This document shows positions 40,966-53,894 of a DNA stretch of 64,000 bases, piece after piece (the stretch's first letter is position 1; each line of letters starts with the position of its first letter). The position numbers and the translations under genes are program-made. This DNA is from Argyresthia goedartella (taxonomy: Eukaryota; Arthropoda; Insecta; Lepidoptera; Argyresthiidae): positions 40,324,208-40,388,207 of the forward strand of contig OX463806.1 of the NCBI GenBank assembly GCA_949825045.1, read 5' to 3'. The notes below the pieces were generated by a model. The model was not told the DNA's origin, made no database searches, and saw only the letters and a program-made list of their open reading frames with translations.

Positions 40966-43900
40966 TTGCAATTGGGTGTTAGTCTGAAGCTGGGTTGCAC
41001 CGTACCGTGCAATTGGTTGATTGTGAATTACCTAACTGAGTTTTTATCTAGGTTTTAATTGGTTCGTTATCGTAAGATTAGATTCCTGCTATGGTGCTTT
41101 ATATTGAGGATAGAATCCAACGGTATAGGTAGCAAGCACAGGCAGGCAGGCACTTAGGTAGTTAAGAATACCTAGAGACTATAGCCATAGCTATTACCTA
41201 GCTGCAGTCTTTCACACAATTATCGTCACGTTTGATTGTATACGGGGCAGACGATAGCGCATGAGATAAACTTTGGACTGTTGTAGGTACTTTCTTCTAG
41301 CGAAGCAGATCCCATTCATTAGTGTTGTGCTTTTTGTGCGTCTCATGGCAGCTCACGCAGCTTTAGATCTTTGCCAGTCTGAGACAAATTGCGCAACTAA
41401 TCAACGTTGTTACATCCAACATTGATTTCTTGCGCGTCGTGTGTTAGGTAACACACGTTTCCAGTAAGTTCTAAACTTGATTTGAGTAAAAAATAGACTA
41501 TACTTGGCAATTTCATGTAGAAATTATGGCAACATTTTCTGCGTTTTTTTATTTAAAATATTTGGTTTAAAAGTTGCCATTTTTTAATATTCGACGAAAA
41601 CGCGCTCAAACAGGTGGACGGATTTTAATGCGGTCTTCTGGGGTTGGTTATGGGTACTTATGGCTGATTTACTTCGACACACATGTCCAAATTTAATAAA
41701 ATATTTTGGATGCTCGCTTCTGCCCGGATTAAAATAGGGTAGGGATGTACTATGGGCAAAACACTTTTAAAAACTGTCTGATATCAATGTACTAAGAGAT
41801 AAAGTCGAAAGTCGGGGATTTGGTGTATTGCGTGAATTAATAGTAATACAAATAATAAACACCATAACTATCTATATGGCACAGAATGGTACAGCGAAGT
41901 CAAGGTGCATTATGCACGCGGAAGAGCATTTAAGTTTAATAACGCTATAGTGTATATTGTTGAGGCAATCACTGATAAGATAAAAAATAATTAAAGTTAC
42001 CTATGGCCGTTCATTAATCACGTGATGTTTTTAGCAACTTTTTAAGCAAATTATGATAACAATTAAGTTGTAAATAAAAAGTACATAGTCAGAGGAAAAC
42101 ATATTAATTAACCCAATAAAAAAAAATATTATCAGCCAATTCTTATTACGTCTTCGTTTCTATATTCATGGTTATTCGTAATGAAAATTAAATACGCGTG
42201 AAAACTCGTTTCGTGAATTTTTTCCGTACTTTTTCCTTAGCGGCCATAAAGATTACGATTTCATTATCTATGAAAGGCGTTCAGAGGGGCGGGAGTGGGG
42301 GGGAGGGGAGACAATACTAGTTAAGGTAGAAATTACACGACTGGATAAAAACTCAGAATGGCAATGAGTCGTGCACTAACTGGGCACTTACACCTCCGCT
42401 GCCTTTACCCGCACGGCAAATTATAAAGGATATCTGTTTTTCCATAACGTCGAGATCTCGATAATATACTAAGCCAATATTATGGCATACAGGTATTACG
42501 TACTAGAGGAAAAACAGTTTCATTACTATATATAAGATTTCCATGATACTTCACGTACCAAGTACCTACCTACCTACTAATAGCCCAGGAAATTTTGAGT
42601 TTCACTTCGCATTGTGAGATAATACTGGCAATTTATATATATTTATACTTTATTATGGCATTCATTTGTCATTTTTGTACCTCTAGCCGTTTTTGATACA
42701 GAGCGCGAAGCGCGCTCTGCCTAATATGGCTAATAAATAAGCCATATTGAGTGCCGAGAAAAAATATATCGATTACATCAATTAATCACTAAAATAATTA
42801 GCAATATTTACACAGACAACGCACAACCTAAGCCGGTGGATCTACAATCACGGAGCTTTGTATGGAGGTCCCAAAAATAGCGTGTGTGAGTTTTAGGGAG
42901 GTAAGTGAATTCAAAAATCACTTGCGTAAGAAAAAAAGGATTTTAATTAGGAATTTGGGGACTTTTTAATGCATTACAATTGTTACTAAGATGCCATCAT
43001 AATTGAAACCATAGCAAGCAAGATATCTGCGAAAATCCGATTTTTACCTATATTTTGACCTTGAATAAATTAATACGCGGACACGTGATTTATTGTGACT
43101 TTTGAGACAACATTAAGGATGCCAAAATAAAAGGTTTACGCAAGTTTCCAGCTAATCATCTTCATTCCGAAGATGACCCTGTTGAGAATCTTTATTTTAC
43201 TGCATTAGGAAGTATAGTGTCTGTGAGATCCTACCTCCTATGCTAAGTAGAATAGAGATTAGAATACAGTGTGTAAGGGCCTTACCACAAAAAAAACTAC
43301 TGTTCAAAACTTGTTTAAAAACAAAAGTATGGGTTTTGACGTTTATTTTGAGGTTAACCGCTGTTTAATATTTTTTGTAGTAGCACGGTAAGATTATACA
43401 TATACAGAAATAGTCTAAATAGTTAGAATTTGGAGCTTTTAAGTTAACAAAAAGTGAGTCAGGAATCCTCACAATTTATTTGACGACAGGAATGCGCGCG
43501 TCATCATTCATTTCGCAATTTCATGTCATTGTGGATGTGGAATCGTGGCATTAACCTACTTGGCACATCGTAATACGACCACGATTACATGGCAAATTTT
43601 AGTTGTACCGTACTTTTGTACAACATGCTTATTAGGCACGTACCTAATAGGCACTTCCTTATCACGCATTCGACCAATGGCCGATACGGGATCCTAAAAA
43701 GCAAATTTCATATCCAAAGTCCCGTTCCCATAATGTTAGGCTAAATATGCGAGTTGTAAAAAGGAAGAACCATGAATGAAATGTTGCTAGCTCGTCGTCT
43801 GACAAAACTCGAGGCAATATTACCATCACGAAATCACAAATGGCCAGTCTTCGCTGTAAAGTAGCGACGGAAATATTCCCATTTCTACGACGGGTAGGAA

Positions 43901-45990
43901 ATAGACGTTATCAAAATCGATTTGAGTTCAAATCAATGGAGGTTACCAATGTTTTGCTAGAAAGCGTGGTCGTTCGGTGGTGATGAGCGAATCAATAAAA
44001 AGACCTGGTCAAATGTAGCCGTTTGGTAGAGGTCACGGGCTCTGGCGTGTTGCCTCTTCACGACTATTTTCACACCAGATGCACGATTCAGATTATGCCT
44101 TAACTGTAACTGAACCGGATAAGATGTGAACTAAGGCCGTCTCGAGTGACTGTAACGAGACTTTTCGAATAATCTAACTTGTACTCGAATACAAACTGCT
44201 GTTGTGCAACTGAAGTGGCATTTGCAATGTGCTTTTCCCTAAACGAAAGACTGAATTGGCTTTGAGTGTCGGTCGAATCTGCTTCCGGCCTAAGTCAGAG
44301 AGCATTATAAGATTTTTAGACGTCAGCACGTTTGTTGAGCTGAATGAATTGACACGATGACAGAAAAGCGGTATTTCTAAAATGTTGTTCTATTTCGCAC
44401 CACTAGCACACTTCAACAGCAAACTGCAATGAGTATAATAAAAAAAAACTTCCTCAGCCATATGACACTGTACCACCTATTGCTATTTGCATAGCTACGA
44501 TGTTCAGGACTTTCAGCAAAGCAGGCCGATGATGACCTATGACCTAGGCTTAGGTTAGTAACAAGTTTAGGTCCGCTCTCGGCCGCGCCGAGCTAACCGG
44601 GAGCGGGTAATGGTAGGACATCCTGAGCGCGTTGTGACGGCAACTTATTTATGAAAGTAGAGCACCAAGGCCGTCTATTTTGGTTTCGGTTGTAATTTTT
44701 ATATTCAATGATGTTTAGTCACCCACTGTTTGCAAAGATCGCTGCTCGTTTCGTATCTCCTATTGAATTATCTATGTGACAAACGTGTATTTTTAATTTT
44801 CTTTGTAGCAATTTCTAATGAAATGGAGTGGACATTGCGCATAATGTTGCCCGGCGCAATGACCTGGTCTTCAATAAGACCATGACGTTGCACTCCTATA
44901 TGATGTAAATGTTATACAGATCTTCCATACGATAAAAGCCTTTAAGACAATTTTATATGACTCGTGTTAATGCTGAATACCAGCAAGGTTTACCAGAGTG
45001 ATAGAATTTCCCACTGTGTTCTATTACATAGTCTGTCGATAATAGATTTAGTTCCCACTCTTGATTTTCCATTTCTCATTTAACAAATGGTGCACATAAG
45101 TTTTGTTCTCCGCCGTTTGTCTGGCTTGTCATTGTCGCATTTGACTGTCGCACCGGAATTCATCGACATTTCAAGTTAACTCTCTAGTTAGTTCTTTACT
45201 GTCGGTATCTTCTACCGTCTTGAATATAACAGAACAGAACAGAACGATCGCGAAAAGTCATGGCAACTGATTCAGGTTGCATGCATTGATTGAGTTCTTA
45301 GTTACATTCTGACTTCGCTTAGATAGGAATGATAGGATATTATTCGCAGTTTCTCAATGAACAGAGTTCACCTAGAGGTAGTCTTATCTGTCCTTCTGTG
45401 GAGCGAATCTAAAATATTGAGGTTTCCACTACTCAGGAATCAATACAGAAATATGTTCACTATTTTATGTTGCTTTGTCAAACATTCTGCAAATATTCTC
45501 AGCACGTATGCAGAACATATTTAGTCCTTTAATTGATTACAGAATCCTAATTCGTAAATACATATCATCATAATGTTAGCCGTAGATATATCGTTTTAAA
45601 TTTAATAAGTGGAATCTATCTAACAATGGTGCTAATTTTCCATCAGAATTCAAAGCACAGAGTTATAAAGCGGTCTTAACTGTCGTAGGCACTTACTGAG
45701 TTAACCGAAAGTGTATCAAACAATACTTAGCATGGAATACTAATAGGTATAAAATAGAGCAAGTGCCTCAGTTTATTGCAGAGAGGCTAAGTTAGGAGGC
45801 TATTGCATTGTTGATATGTGTCGGTGAGGTCATGTGTACATTCACTTTGCAGCCACCAGTCACCACACAGGCACCAGCTTTAACATTATTTCTCAGAAGT
45901 TAAAGAGTCAAATAAAGGCTTAAAGCACGAGTTTCCGGGCTAGTTCCAAACGACCTGGTTCCTTAATGGAACAATGATTCGTGATATTAT
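40966..45990. other. Five kb without a recognisable gene or element
   Basis: Mostly AT-rich unique-looking sequence, possibly one long intron of a gene starting near 40.5 kb. The only clear structures are two adjacent hairpins at 42699-42719 (CAGAGCGCG AAG CGCGCTCTG) and 42723-42749 (AATATGGCT mirrored by AGCCATATT), and a purine run near 42285. Confidence 0.45.
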
Positions 45991-45999
45991 CTTTCAGAT

Positions 46000-46222
46000 G
46001 GGGTTCATTCACAGACTACACTGTAAGAAAGGTATAAACATAAACATTTATGTGTATAAAGGCACATATGCATTGCTTCTGGGCTCACACTAGGATAACG
46101 TGTCGTGTAAACTATAGAAACATCTACTTCACGCACATACCTGGGGGTTTATTTTTCTTCCTCCCCATCCGTGATTCGAACCTGAGACCTATCGCTTGTC
46201 AGGCAGAGGCTCGAACCGCTAC
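46000..46222 (-). repeat. tRNA-derived SINE, copy 1
   Basis: Read on the minus strand, it has a tRNA-like head near 46222 with the B-box-like GGTCTCAGGTTCGAATCAC and the family body (CCCAGGTATG, then TAGTGTGAGCCCAGAAGCAA). The copies at 50984-51183 and 55690-55905 share the body CATTGCTTCTGGCCCCACAC. Confidence 0.75.
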
Positions 46223-46587
46223 TCCACAAACGTCGTCAAAATCCTCATATTTCTTGATCAAAGGATTTGTTTGGCTTGGTTTATGTGTACTTTGTTCTCA
46301 CATCCGCGTGTAAAGCTCTAATTGACTGTAGTGAGTGTACCATATACGAGTGCAGTATTTATCAGCCCAGCCCAGAGCTGGGCGTGGTGACCACAGATCT
46401 GTCCACGTGTATAATGACCTCAACAGATTCCGGGGTGGGGTACAACAAAGACTATTACAGCCGAATTATCTGCTGATCCTATTACTGGACTATCTGGACT
46501 ATGACGGGCTTGATTAATTTGTTCGGCAGATGAGTTTCATTAATGAAATTAAGAGCGAGGTATTTCAAGTAAATCGTCCTGCAAATA

Positions 46588-48173
46588 CACACATCAACAC
46601 TGTCTAGGGATATTTTATATTTCTTAAATTTTTTGATAAACTATAAATATTTTGTTCAGAGAAGTATATATGGAATTAAACCTCAGTTAATGCCCAACTT
46701 AATTATATAAATAAAAAACATTTTAGATCTTCAAATATTTTTTTTTAAATAAAATAACAGAGACTAAAAATGGTGCTAAGTCTACGAATGAAATTAATGA
46801 ATAAAATGGATTATTTTATTACAAAAAACAACTTAAAGTTAGACATTTTAACTCTTAATAATCAGTGTTGCCACCCCTCACGTTAATAAGAGTTTGGCAT
46901 CGGTTATTCATACTGTGAATTAAGGTGTCGATGTCTTGCTGTGGTATGCGTTCCCAGGTTCGTTGCAGGTGCAAGAAAAGTTGCTCTTCTGTGGCCAGAT
47001 TTGGAGGGAGGGCATGCATAGCCCTTCGCTGCAACATGTCCCACGCATGTTCGATGGGATTCATATCGGGCGACTGCGCAGGCCATCTCATTACCGTGAC
47101 GTCGTTGTCTTGAAGTGCGGCTGATACCAGCCTCGCAGTGTGTGGACGAGCATTATCATGCATGAGTACGAATTGCTGGCCGATTTGCACCCTATGCGGA
47201 ATAATAACAGGTTCCACCACCTCATCACGGTATTTCTGAGCATTCATGTTGCCTCTTACAAAAACGAGGTCGGTTCGCGCGCCTATACGAATTCCTGCCC
47301 ATACCATGATTGTTCCTGCTTGGTACGAATGAACCTCTTGTGGATGCTGGAGCCGGCTTTCCCTGCCTGGAACTCTCCAAACTCGTGTTCTTCGCGAATC
47401 TGGATGAAATCCAAACCAGTCATCCGTATAGAGCACTGTCGACTATTGTTCATTATCCCATAACACGTGTTCTTGGGCCCACAATAGTCGCCTTCCGCGA
47501 TTGCCTCGTCGCAAAGCAGGAACACGAATTGCCCTGCGAGGATGAAGATTAGCTTCATGTAGCCTTCTTCTGACAGTTTGGTCGCTAACCAACAGCTGTT
47601 GCTCCTGTTGGAGCCTCTGTACCATTTCCATGGCCGTCAGAGTAGGTTCTCTCCTGGCGGTATTTTGGAGAAAACGGTCCTTTCTAGGGGTGGTCACCCG
47701 AATTCTGCCAGCATGCCGTTCCGCCACTTCCCCAGAATCACGATAACGTGACCAGAGCCTTGATATCACATTCTGGCTGGTGCCTAGGGTCACCGCAACA
47801 ACGTTTTGGATAGCGCCTGCTTCCAACATTCCTACCGCTCTTATCATCTCGTCTCTCGTCAGATGTCGACGTTGCATGGCACCAACAAGATGACACAAAC
47901 AGTAAAAATCACCAAAACAATTGATAGGGTTAGTTAATTAATGTTTTTATAAATAAATCTCAACACAAAACTAGCACTGTAAACTGAATCAAATGCGTGT
48001 TCCCGCGCTTTCTTTTGTTTTCATAAGTTTTTTTTTTTTTTCAATGTCAGTTTGAAAATGAAACAAGGAGGTTTAATTCCACATATAAACTTTTTCCTAA
48101 TTCTGAGTAGTTTTTCTGAAAAACTAAGAAATGCAAACAAAAATCTAATATCCCTAGACAGTGTTGATGTGTG
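46588..48173 (-). mobile_element. Tc1-like transposon, 1,586 bp, TA duplication
   Basis: CACACATCAACACTGTCTAG begins at 46588 and is mirrored by CTAGACAGTGTTGATGTGTG ending 48173, with TA on both sides (46586-46587, 48174-48175). An inner inverted block TATGGAATTAAACCTC / GAGGTTTAATTCCACATA extends the TIRs to about 105 bp. It encodes one minus-strand transposase with a single nonsense codon. Confidence 0.92.
46855..47898 (-). pseudogene. Tc1-like transposase, nearly intact (one nonsense codon)
   Basis: The start is ATG 47898, or the internal ATG at MQRRHLTRDE. The HTH region TSQNVISRLWSRYRDSGEV and LLVSDQTVRRRLHEANLHPR is followed by the catalytic domain. VLYTDDWFGF contains the first Asp, FVLMHDNARPHTA the second and SPDMNPIEHAWDML the Glu. 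It ends CQTLINVRGGNTDY. A TAG at 47445-47443 lies in frame between HVLWDNEQ and STVLYTDD, where relatives have Trp, so a single TGG to TAG change would account for it. Total length is about 345 codons, the normal size. The residue after the first Asp is Asp where TDE is usual. Confidence 0.9.
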
Positions 48174-48175
48174 TA

Positions 48176-49805
48176 CATTATGATAAGTATTAGTTAGGAT
48201 GGTACCGATGTCGTGTCGAGAGATTGGCAAGGGTCTATAAGCTTATTTTTAAGCTGCCGCTGACCTGAGCTGAGGTGTCCTGACTCTACACAGAACCGCC
48301 GTATGTTGAATGCTTCTATTTCGGCATTAGAATTAGATTAGATTTGATGAATAGGACTCTAATTCGGTATATGCGTAGCGTGCTAAAAGATCTAACTGAA
48401 GCTGAAGCATTACCTCAATACTCTATCTCATCGCGTAGAGCTGTTAACATTTTATAAGACTCCTCTATATGCGAATCAAATTGTCAACCTTATGGCTTGG
48501 ATAATTCAGCTCACACCTGATAAAGGGTTTACGGCAAATAGGCACTACGTCATTTTCATTCATTAGGTTTATGTTGTTCATTTTTTTAATCAGATATTTC
48601 AAACAAGAAATCCATAACAAAAATTTGCAAGAAAATCAAATAAGGTAAGGTAAAACAACACATAAGATATGCATCACATACACATTCACATACACACACA
48701 CGCAAGCTTTTATGATCAACGAAAATTACGTAGTGCCTGTTTCCTGCCTTTTCTCTATCTGTCTATTTCTGACAGGCATTGCAACTCGGAACTTGACTGC
48801 AATTCACCAATGACAACAGTCAAACTAGCAATTTATTTAGTTCATTCAAATCCTTTAAAAATGGTGTTGGCCGGTGAAAGCTAATCATAGGTGGCGCCAC
48901 GTGCATTTGGTTCCCTCATCCAGTTTCCAGTTTCAACAATCGACTAATTTCTGGAACTTTTCTGTGATAATTGGTTATCGAATTTTATTTACTACAGAAC
49001 GATTGTAATTTTTCCTGTGTATAATATAATGTCTTGTGATGAAAGTACTAAACAACTTTATTTTGTATTTTTTGGTAGTGGTTTTTTACAATAGACAGCA
49101 CTTGACTGGCGATTGAACACAGTGCTGTTAACATAGAAGCGTGACATTAATGTTAGGGGAACCAACCGATACTAGCGCCACTTTGACAGTTGCCAATCCC
49201 GTTAGTCGTAATCGCAATCAAAATGACTCTGAAGGTGTCTAACATCCTTCAAAATTTGATTGCGATCCAGATTGATGGTAGAAATAGAGAATCGATCTCA
49301 AGGCCCGTATTGGGCTTAGTATGCAGGTTTACCGCAATTAGTATATACTACTCAAATTGGAAGTCATGAAGGTCATACATGATAAATTAAATACTGTCCT
49401 CCGATAACTAAACTCGCATTACAAAACAGGTAGTAAGGAATAACCCCCACGTAATCGTAGCATAAAGCTCACTCATTAAGTTTTGTCGGTCATCAACTCA
49501 TCACCTTCTTCATACGCAATTCCTTTCGCAAGCTCCAATACTCTACAAAACTAGATGGGGACATCTACACTGCTTGTCTCATGTATGTTTTGGATCCATT
49601 TCTTATTGGTAAAATTAGCATCTCGATTCGTGTGGTGGTTGAACATTGGGACGCAACCGTATTAGAATATAGTACATACTTATAAGCTCACTCTGCAGCA
49701 TGACGGTTACGCCAGTCGATGCGGCAGAACATTGCGAAATTGAGTGTGTTTTGGTTATTCCTTCAAACCGCTGATTATTTATTAATTTCAAACACACAGT
49801 TTTAA
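48176..49805. other. No gene seen
   Basis: AT-rich sequence with scattered short open frames, none with family features or plausible splice sites. Confidence 0.4.
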
Positions 49806-49809
49806 GATA

Positions 49810-50140
49810 GTTTATCTACAGACGTATCATAAACCCTCTTTACTGCGTCTAAAAACCGCTCGTTAAGACCAGCATAATGTAAAACTAAATTTGGTAAAAA
49901 CTCATTTCTTATCTGAAAATTTGTACATTGTGGTCATAATGTGTAAATTTTCTACATATTATGACATTCAAATTTCGAACGCCAACGCCCGCCTGCGTTC
50001 CGACCCTAGTTTGTCTGTGAAGTTGGTACTACAGAACAAGCTAAACAACTGCAGAGCAATGATCAATGCCACAATGCCGGTCAAACATGCGGTTCCTGAA
50101 CACATCAAATAGAGCTTATGATATGTGTGTAGATAAACTA
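49810..50140. mobile_element. MITE family M2, intact copy
   Basis: GTTTATCTACAGACGTATCA TAAACCC ... AAGACCAGCAT (49810-49876) is mirrored by ATGCCGGTCAAACATGCGGT TCCTGAAC ... TGTGTGTAGATAAAC (50072-50136). Same family as the copy split by the LINE at 29370-31743. There is no coding capacity. Confidence 0.75.
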
Positions 50141-50158
50141 GTGTATGTAACTGTACAT

Positions 50159-50252
50159 CATTAGGCATTAAAACTCTCGAGTGATATTATTATGAAACTC
50201 GCCTTCGGCTCGTTTAATAAACCCACGCTCGAGTATTAATGCCCTCCATTAT
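50159..50252. repeat. Short foldback element
   Basis: TAGGCATTAAAACTCTCGAG is mirrored by CTCGAGTATTAATGCC, around a CTCGCCTTCGGCTCG centre. Confidence 0.7.
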
Positions 50253-50443
50253 GTAGCAGTGACATAAACTACTATTGTATACCCAAATCTGACGCAAGAA
50301 TATCAATATTCTTTTTAGATCCCAAGAGAAAACAAGTTTTAGGTTAAAACCATATTTTTGTTTTTAATGAAGAAGTTTTAATGAATGAATTGACTTATTG
50401 ATGTTTTCAAATACACAGATTGAAGAAAATGAATGTCTTTGTA

Positions 50444-50445
<2 letters not shown>

Positions 50446-50485
<40 letters not shown>
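50446..50485. repeat. (TA)n microsatellite
   Basis: About 19 uninterrupted TA units preceded by AATAAATA. Confidence 0.95.
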
Positions 50486-50487
<2 letters not shown>

Positions 50488-50983
50488 GCTTTTCAAAGAT
50501 TAGCATTTCACCGAATATGACGATACCTACACAGTTTTAAACTCCAGTTTTATGGAAAACAACACGAATAACAGGTAGATCTTAAGAGTTTTTTGATAAT
50601 ATTAATATGATTGTTTCGATTGACACCGTCTCCAGCTTTCATACATGTGATCTCGGTTGAGTAATGGTATACTTTTAACTTTTAAACAGTTGTCATTCTT
50701 TGTTTTGAAGAGTCTCTCTGTGAACACTGCCGTGTGAAGATCAATATTTGCCCATTGTTATATCAAGAATTCCCTGATTCTTGTTATTTAAAGCCTGTTG
50801 ATTCTGTAACTACTCGTATTTATAACTCAATTCCAACTTTACACATATCTCATTTTAAGTGAATGTAAATTCTTATGAGAATAAAGTTCTTTAAACCTAA
50901 ACCTACATAATTATTATTATTGGACACGATTCCTTTATAAAATTCACACATCCGATCCGATGTTTTATAGGATCGAAATATAG

Positions 50984-51183
50984 GAAGTAAAATAAACATA
51001 AACATTTACATACATTCACATTCATTGCTTCTGGCCCCACACTAGGATACCTGTGTCGTGGGAACCAGACTCTGGAAAACAGCAAAGACCTGGGGATTTT
51101 CTTTTCTGTATCCCCAGCCGGGGGTCGAACCCGGGACCTCTCGGATAGGCAGAGCCACAAACTCAACGCCACAGAGGTCGTCA
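50984..51183 (-). repeat. tRNA-derived SINE, copy 2
   Basis: The minus strand reads a tRNA-like head (GAGGTCCCGGGTTCGACCCC at 51145-51120) and a body ending TGTGGGGCCAGAAGCAATGA. It is followed on the genome plus strand by (CAT)n at 51184. This is the best preserved head of the three copies. Confidence 0.78.
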
Positions 51184-51637
51184 CCATCATCATCATCATA
51201 TCATATCATATGGCAAAAGAGTGGAAAGTGTTGATTTTCTAAAAAACTTCGCATTGTGCTCAATGTGCATTGTATGGACATTGAAACATTTTATAAAAAA
51301 ATAACTCTTTCCACGGTTTTGCCATATGACATTACTTTTCAGATATTGAACCATAATAGCAACACTATCGAATATTATTATACACAGGTTATTTCATAAT
51401 CTGCGGGTTTTATTTCCGGCTGGTGAAATAGTTTTACAAAGTAAAAAAATAAAAGGAAACAAACTTGCAGTTTTACTTTTCATCAAAATCGGTGTCCTGG
51501 TTCCTTGCAGTAAAAACTTCTATCTCTGATAGTTTCTGATTTCGCTATAGTGAACCTTACAAATGGCCCGGTATAAAGGAGACAATTCGCCGTATGTTTA
51601 GAGACCATTTTAACTATTATGTAGTTCAATCAATCAA

Positions 51638-51965
51638 TTAGACCACATTCACCAACTGATGGGTATAGGCCTCTTCTTCACCACGCCATCTTCTCCGGCC
51701 CCGAGGCTCCCTCATCCACTGCCTGCACGCTATGACGATGATGTCGTCCGTCCACCTGGCTGGTGGTCGGCCCACTGGATCTCTCGCGGTTCTGGGTAGC
51801 CATTCGGTTACCGCTTTGGTCCACCTTCCGTCGTCTGTCCTTGCCAAGAGCCCTGCCCACACCCACTTCAGTCTTCAGATTCGCTTGCCGGCATCGGCGA
51901 CCTTATTTCGTCGTCTTATATCCCTGTATCGGGAATACCATCTTGAAGCCTGATACCTTGCGAGA
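51638..51965 (-). pseudogene. RTE-like LINE ORF2 C-terminus
   Basis: The minus-strand frame reads VWAGLLARTDDGRWTKAVTE, WLPRTARDPVGRPPARWTDD and a W-x-R-E ... EEEAYTHQLVN end with TAG. This is the standard end of RTE-type ORF2. Only the last ~80 codons remain. Confidence 0.8.
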
Positions 51966-52489
51966 AACCCTTCATGGACCTCTTTGCGACATTAATTTTG
52001 TGCATATTTGCTGGCTCTACAGGCTGGGCTAGGCGCACTGGATGGCTGTAAACCTTCGATTTGAAGACATCTTGAGCTTGCCAAATGCGGCCCATTCTGC
52101 AGATCAGTATCTAAATAAAAATATATGTTCTATACTTGGTCTAAAATCGCTTAGAGCCCTAGAGGTAGATTAGAAGGATTACATCTATACCAATAAAATC
52201 CCAATTATCCTAATAATCTATAGCCACAACATCAAGAGAAATTTAAGTACACCACTGAGTTGAGTAAAACCTCTGCTTGGTCACGACTGAGTTTAACTCG
52301 AGCTTTTTATTTGGCCATAAATATTGTTTCAGTTTTTGCTTACGACGAATGCTCTATTTGAATAATGGCTGCACTTTGATACAACGGCCATTCAGTTTAT
52401 TCGCGTGTGCTTCACTTGGGGAAGCGCTGGCCTAGACCGTGAGATAATTTCCCGGGAAGAAGGCAAACATAATAGTAGTACGAGAGTCT

Positions 52490-52615
52490 CAGGTCCACTG
52501 CTTCGAACGCGAACATAATTCTCTGAATAACTGACAACTCCATACAAATTTATATGGAATAGTCGGTTATTCAGAGAATACTGCTGTCTCGCGTTCGCAG
52601 TGGTGGACCTTAGAA
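52490..52615. mobile_element. Foldback MITE, ~125 bp
   Basis: AGGTCCACTGCTTCGAACGC GAACATAATTCTCTGAATAA is mirrored by TTATTCAGAGAATACTGCTG ... CGCGTTCGCAGTGGTGGACCT, around AACTCCATACAAATTTATAT. Confidence 0.78.
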
Positions 52616-53337
52616 TGCCTCTGCCAGCTCGACCGAATCTCCCACACATCTCCAGTGGTAACTGGTAACGAACACTAGTGCGGTCGACTGCACACCGCTG
52701 TTGACACTTCTACTAGTGGAATTAGTTTCCAATGATATCATTTGTGAATAAAAAAGTTAAAGTTTGTGTGTGGCTGCAGTAGAAATGCGTAGGGTGTACC
52801 TAGATAAAAACCCATTTATTCTTTACCAGTAATGCAACCTGCCGTGTCGTAAGATTTTATTCCGGTTTTAATTAAACCTATTCTCACGTTTTTGGTGGCT
52901 TATACGTCATTGGCGCCGGCCGATGTAGATACCGTTACAATTACAATGTTTGTTTAGCTACTTACTACCCGTTCATTTCAAGTTTGCCGTGGCTGACGAT
53001 AGCAAAATTACGTCAGGGCTTCAGGCAGGACGACAGCTATTCGTAGCGTTGACAAAAAAGTTAGTGGACTTTTTGATGGGTTTAAACGTCATTGGCACCG
53101 CAGACATGACAAAATCGATACGCCGCATTTATGATACTTTCAGTGAAGCCCTCTCTCCAGAACTTTAGATCCTGCAAAATTCATCCCATATTTCACGTCC
53201 TTATTACCCAAGTTTGCCGTGGCTGACCGTAACAAAATTCCATATAATTATCGAAGCTGCTCACAAAATTTCACGAGGATCTGGTGAGAAATGCGACCTA
53301 TGGACAGAAATCCAGAAAACGAAACATTTTGGCCCAA

Positions 53338-53700
53338 GCTGGAACGGAGACGCTTCGCGTTGCTTTGCTCGCTCGGTCGACTAGTGTCTTTGTTAGCAGT
53401 AGAATGGCTGTCGCGGGCTGTTGGTGGAAAGCTGATTTTCTAACATACAAACTTATTAAAAATATGTTAAACATAAACAGGACGACATTTAATTAGCTGA
53501 CCCTTTTTGGGGAATGATAGTAGCGAAGCGTCTCCGTTGCTTTGCTCGCTCGGTCAACTAGTGTATTTGTTAGCAGTAGACTGGCTTTCGCGGGCTGTTG
53601 GTGGAAAGCTGATTTTCTAACATACAAACTTATTAAATATATGTTAAACATATACAGGGTTACATTTAATTAGCTGACCCTATTTTGGGGAATGATAATA
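53338..53700. repeat. ~182-bp tandem repeat, two units, ending in MITE-like sequence
   Basis: Both units contain TTGCTTTGCTCGCTCGGTC, GGCTGTTGGTGGAAAGCTGA TTTTCTAACATACAAACTTA and end with ACATTTAATTAGCTGACCC and GGGGAATGATA. The last block is the terminal repeat of the MITE at 28264-28492. The units differ at several bases. Confidence 0.82.
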
Positions 53701-53894
53701 CCTATCAATACGAACACCTTTCCCCACGAAAGGCAACGAAATCGTCGCATTTAAAAAGAAATAATCGTCCCTCAGTACATTGACCCGATCAGCTGATTAC
53801 AAATGGCTTGTCAGATTTTAACAAATAAGGTGTCGTTGGATTTGTGGAGATCGAGATAGTGATATAGGCTATATAATTATAGTGAAAATTCAAT

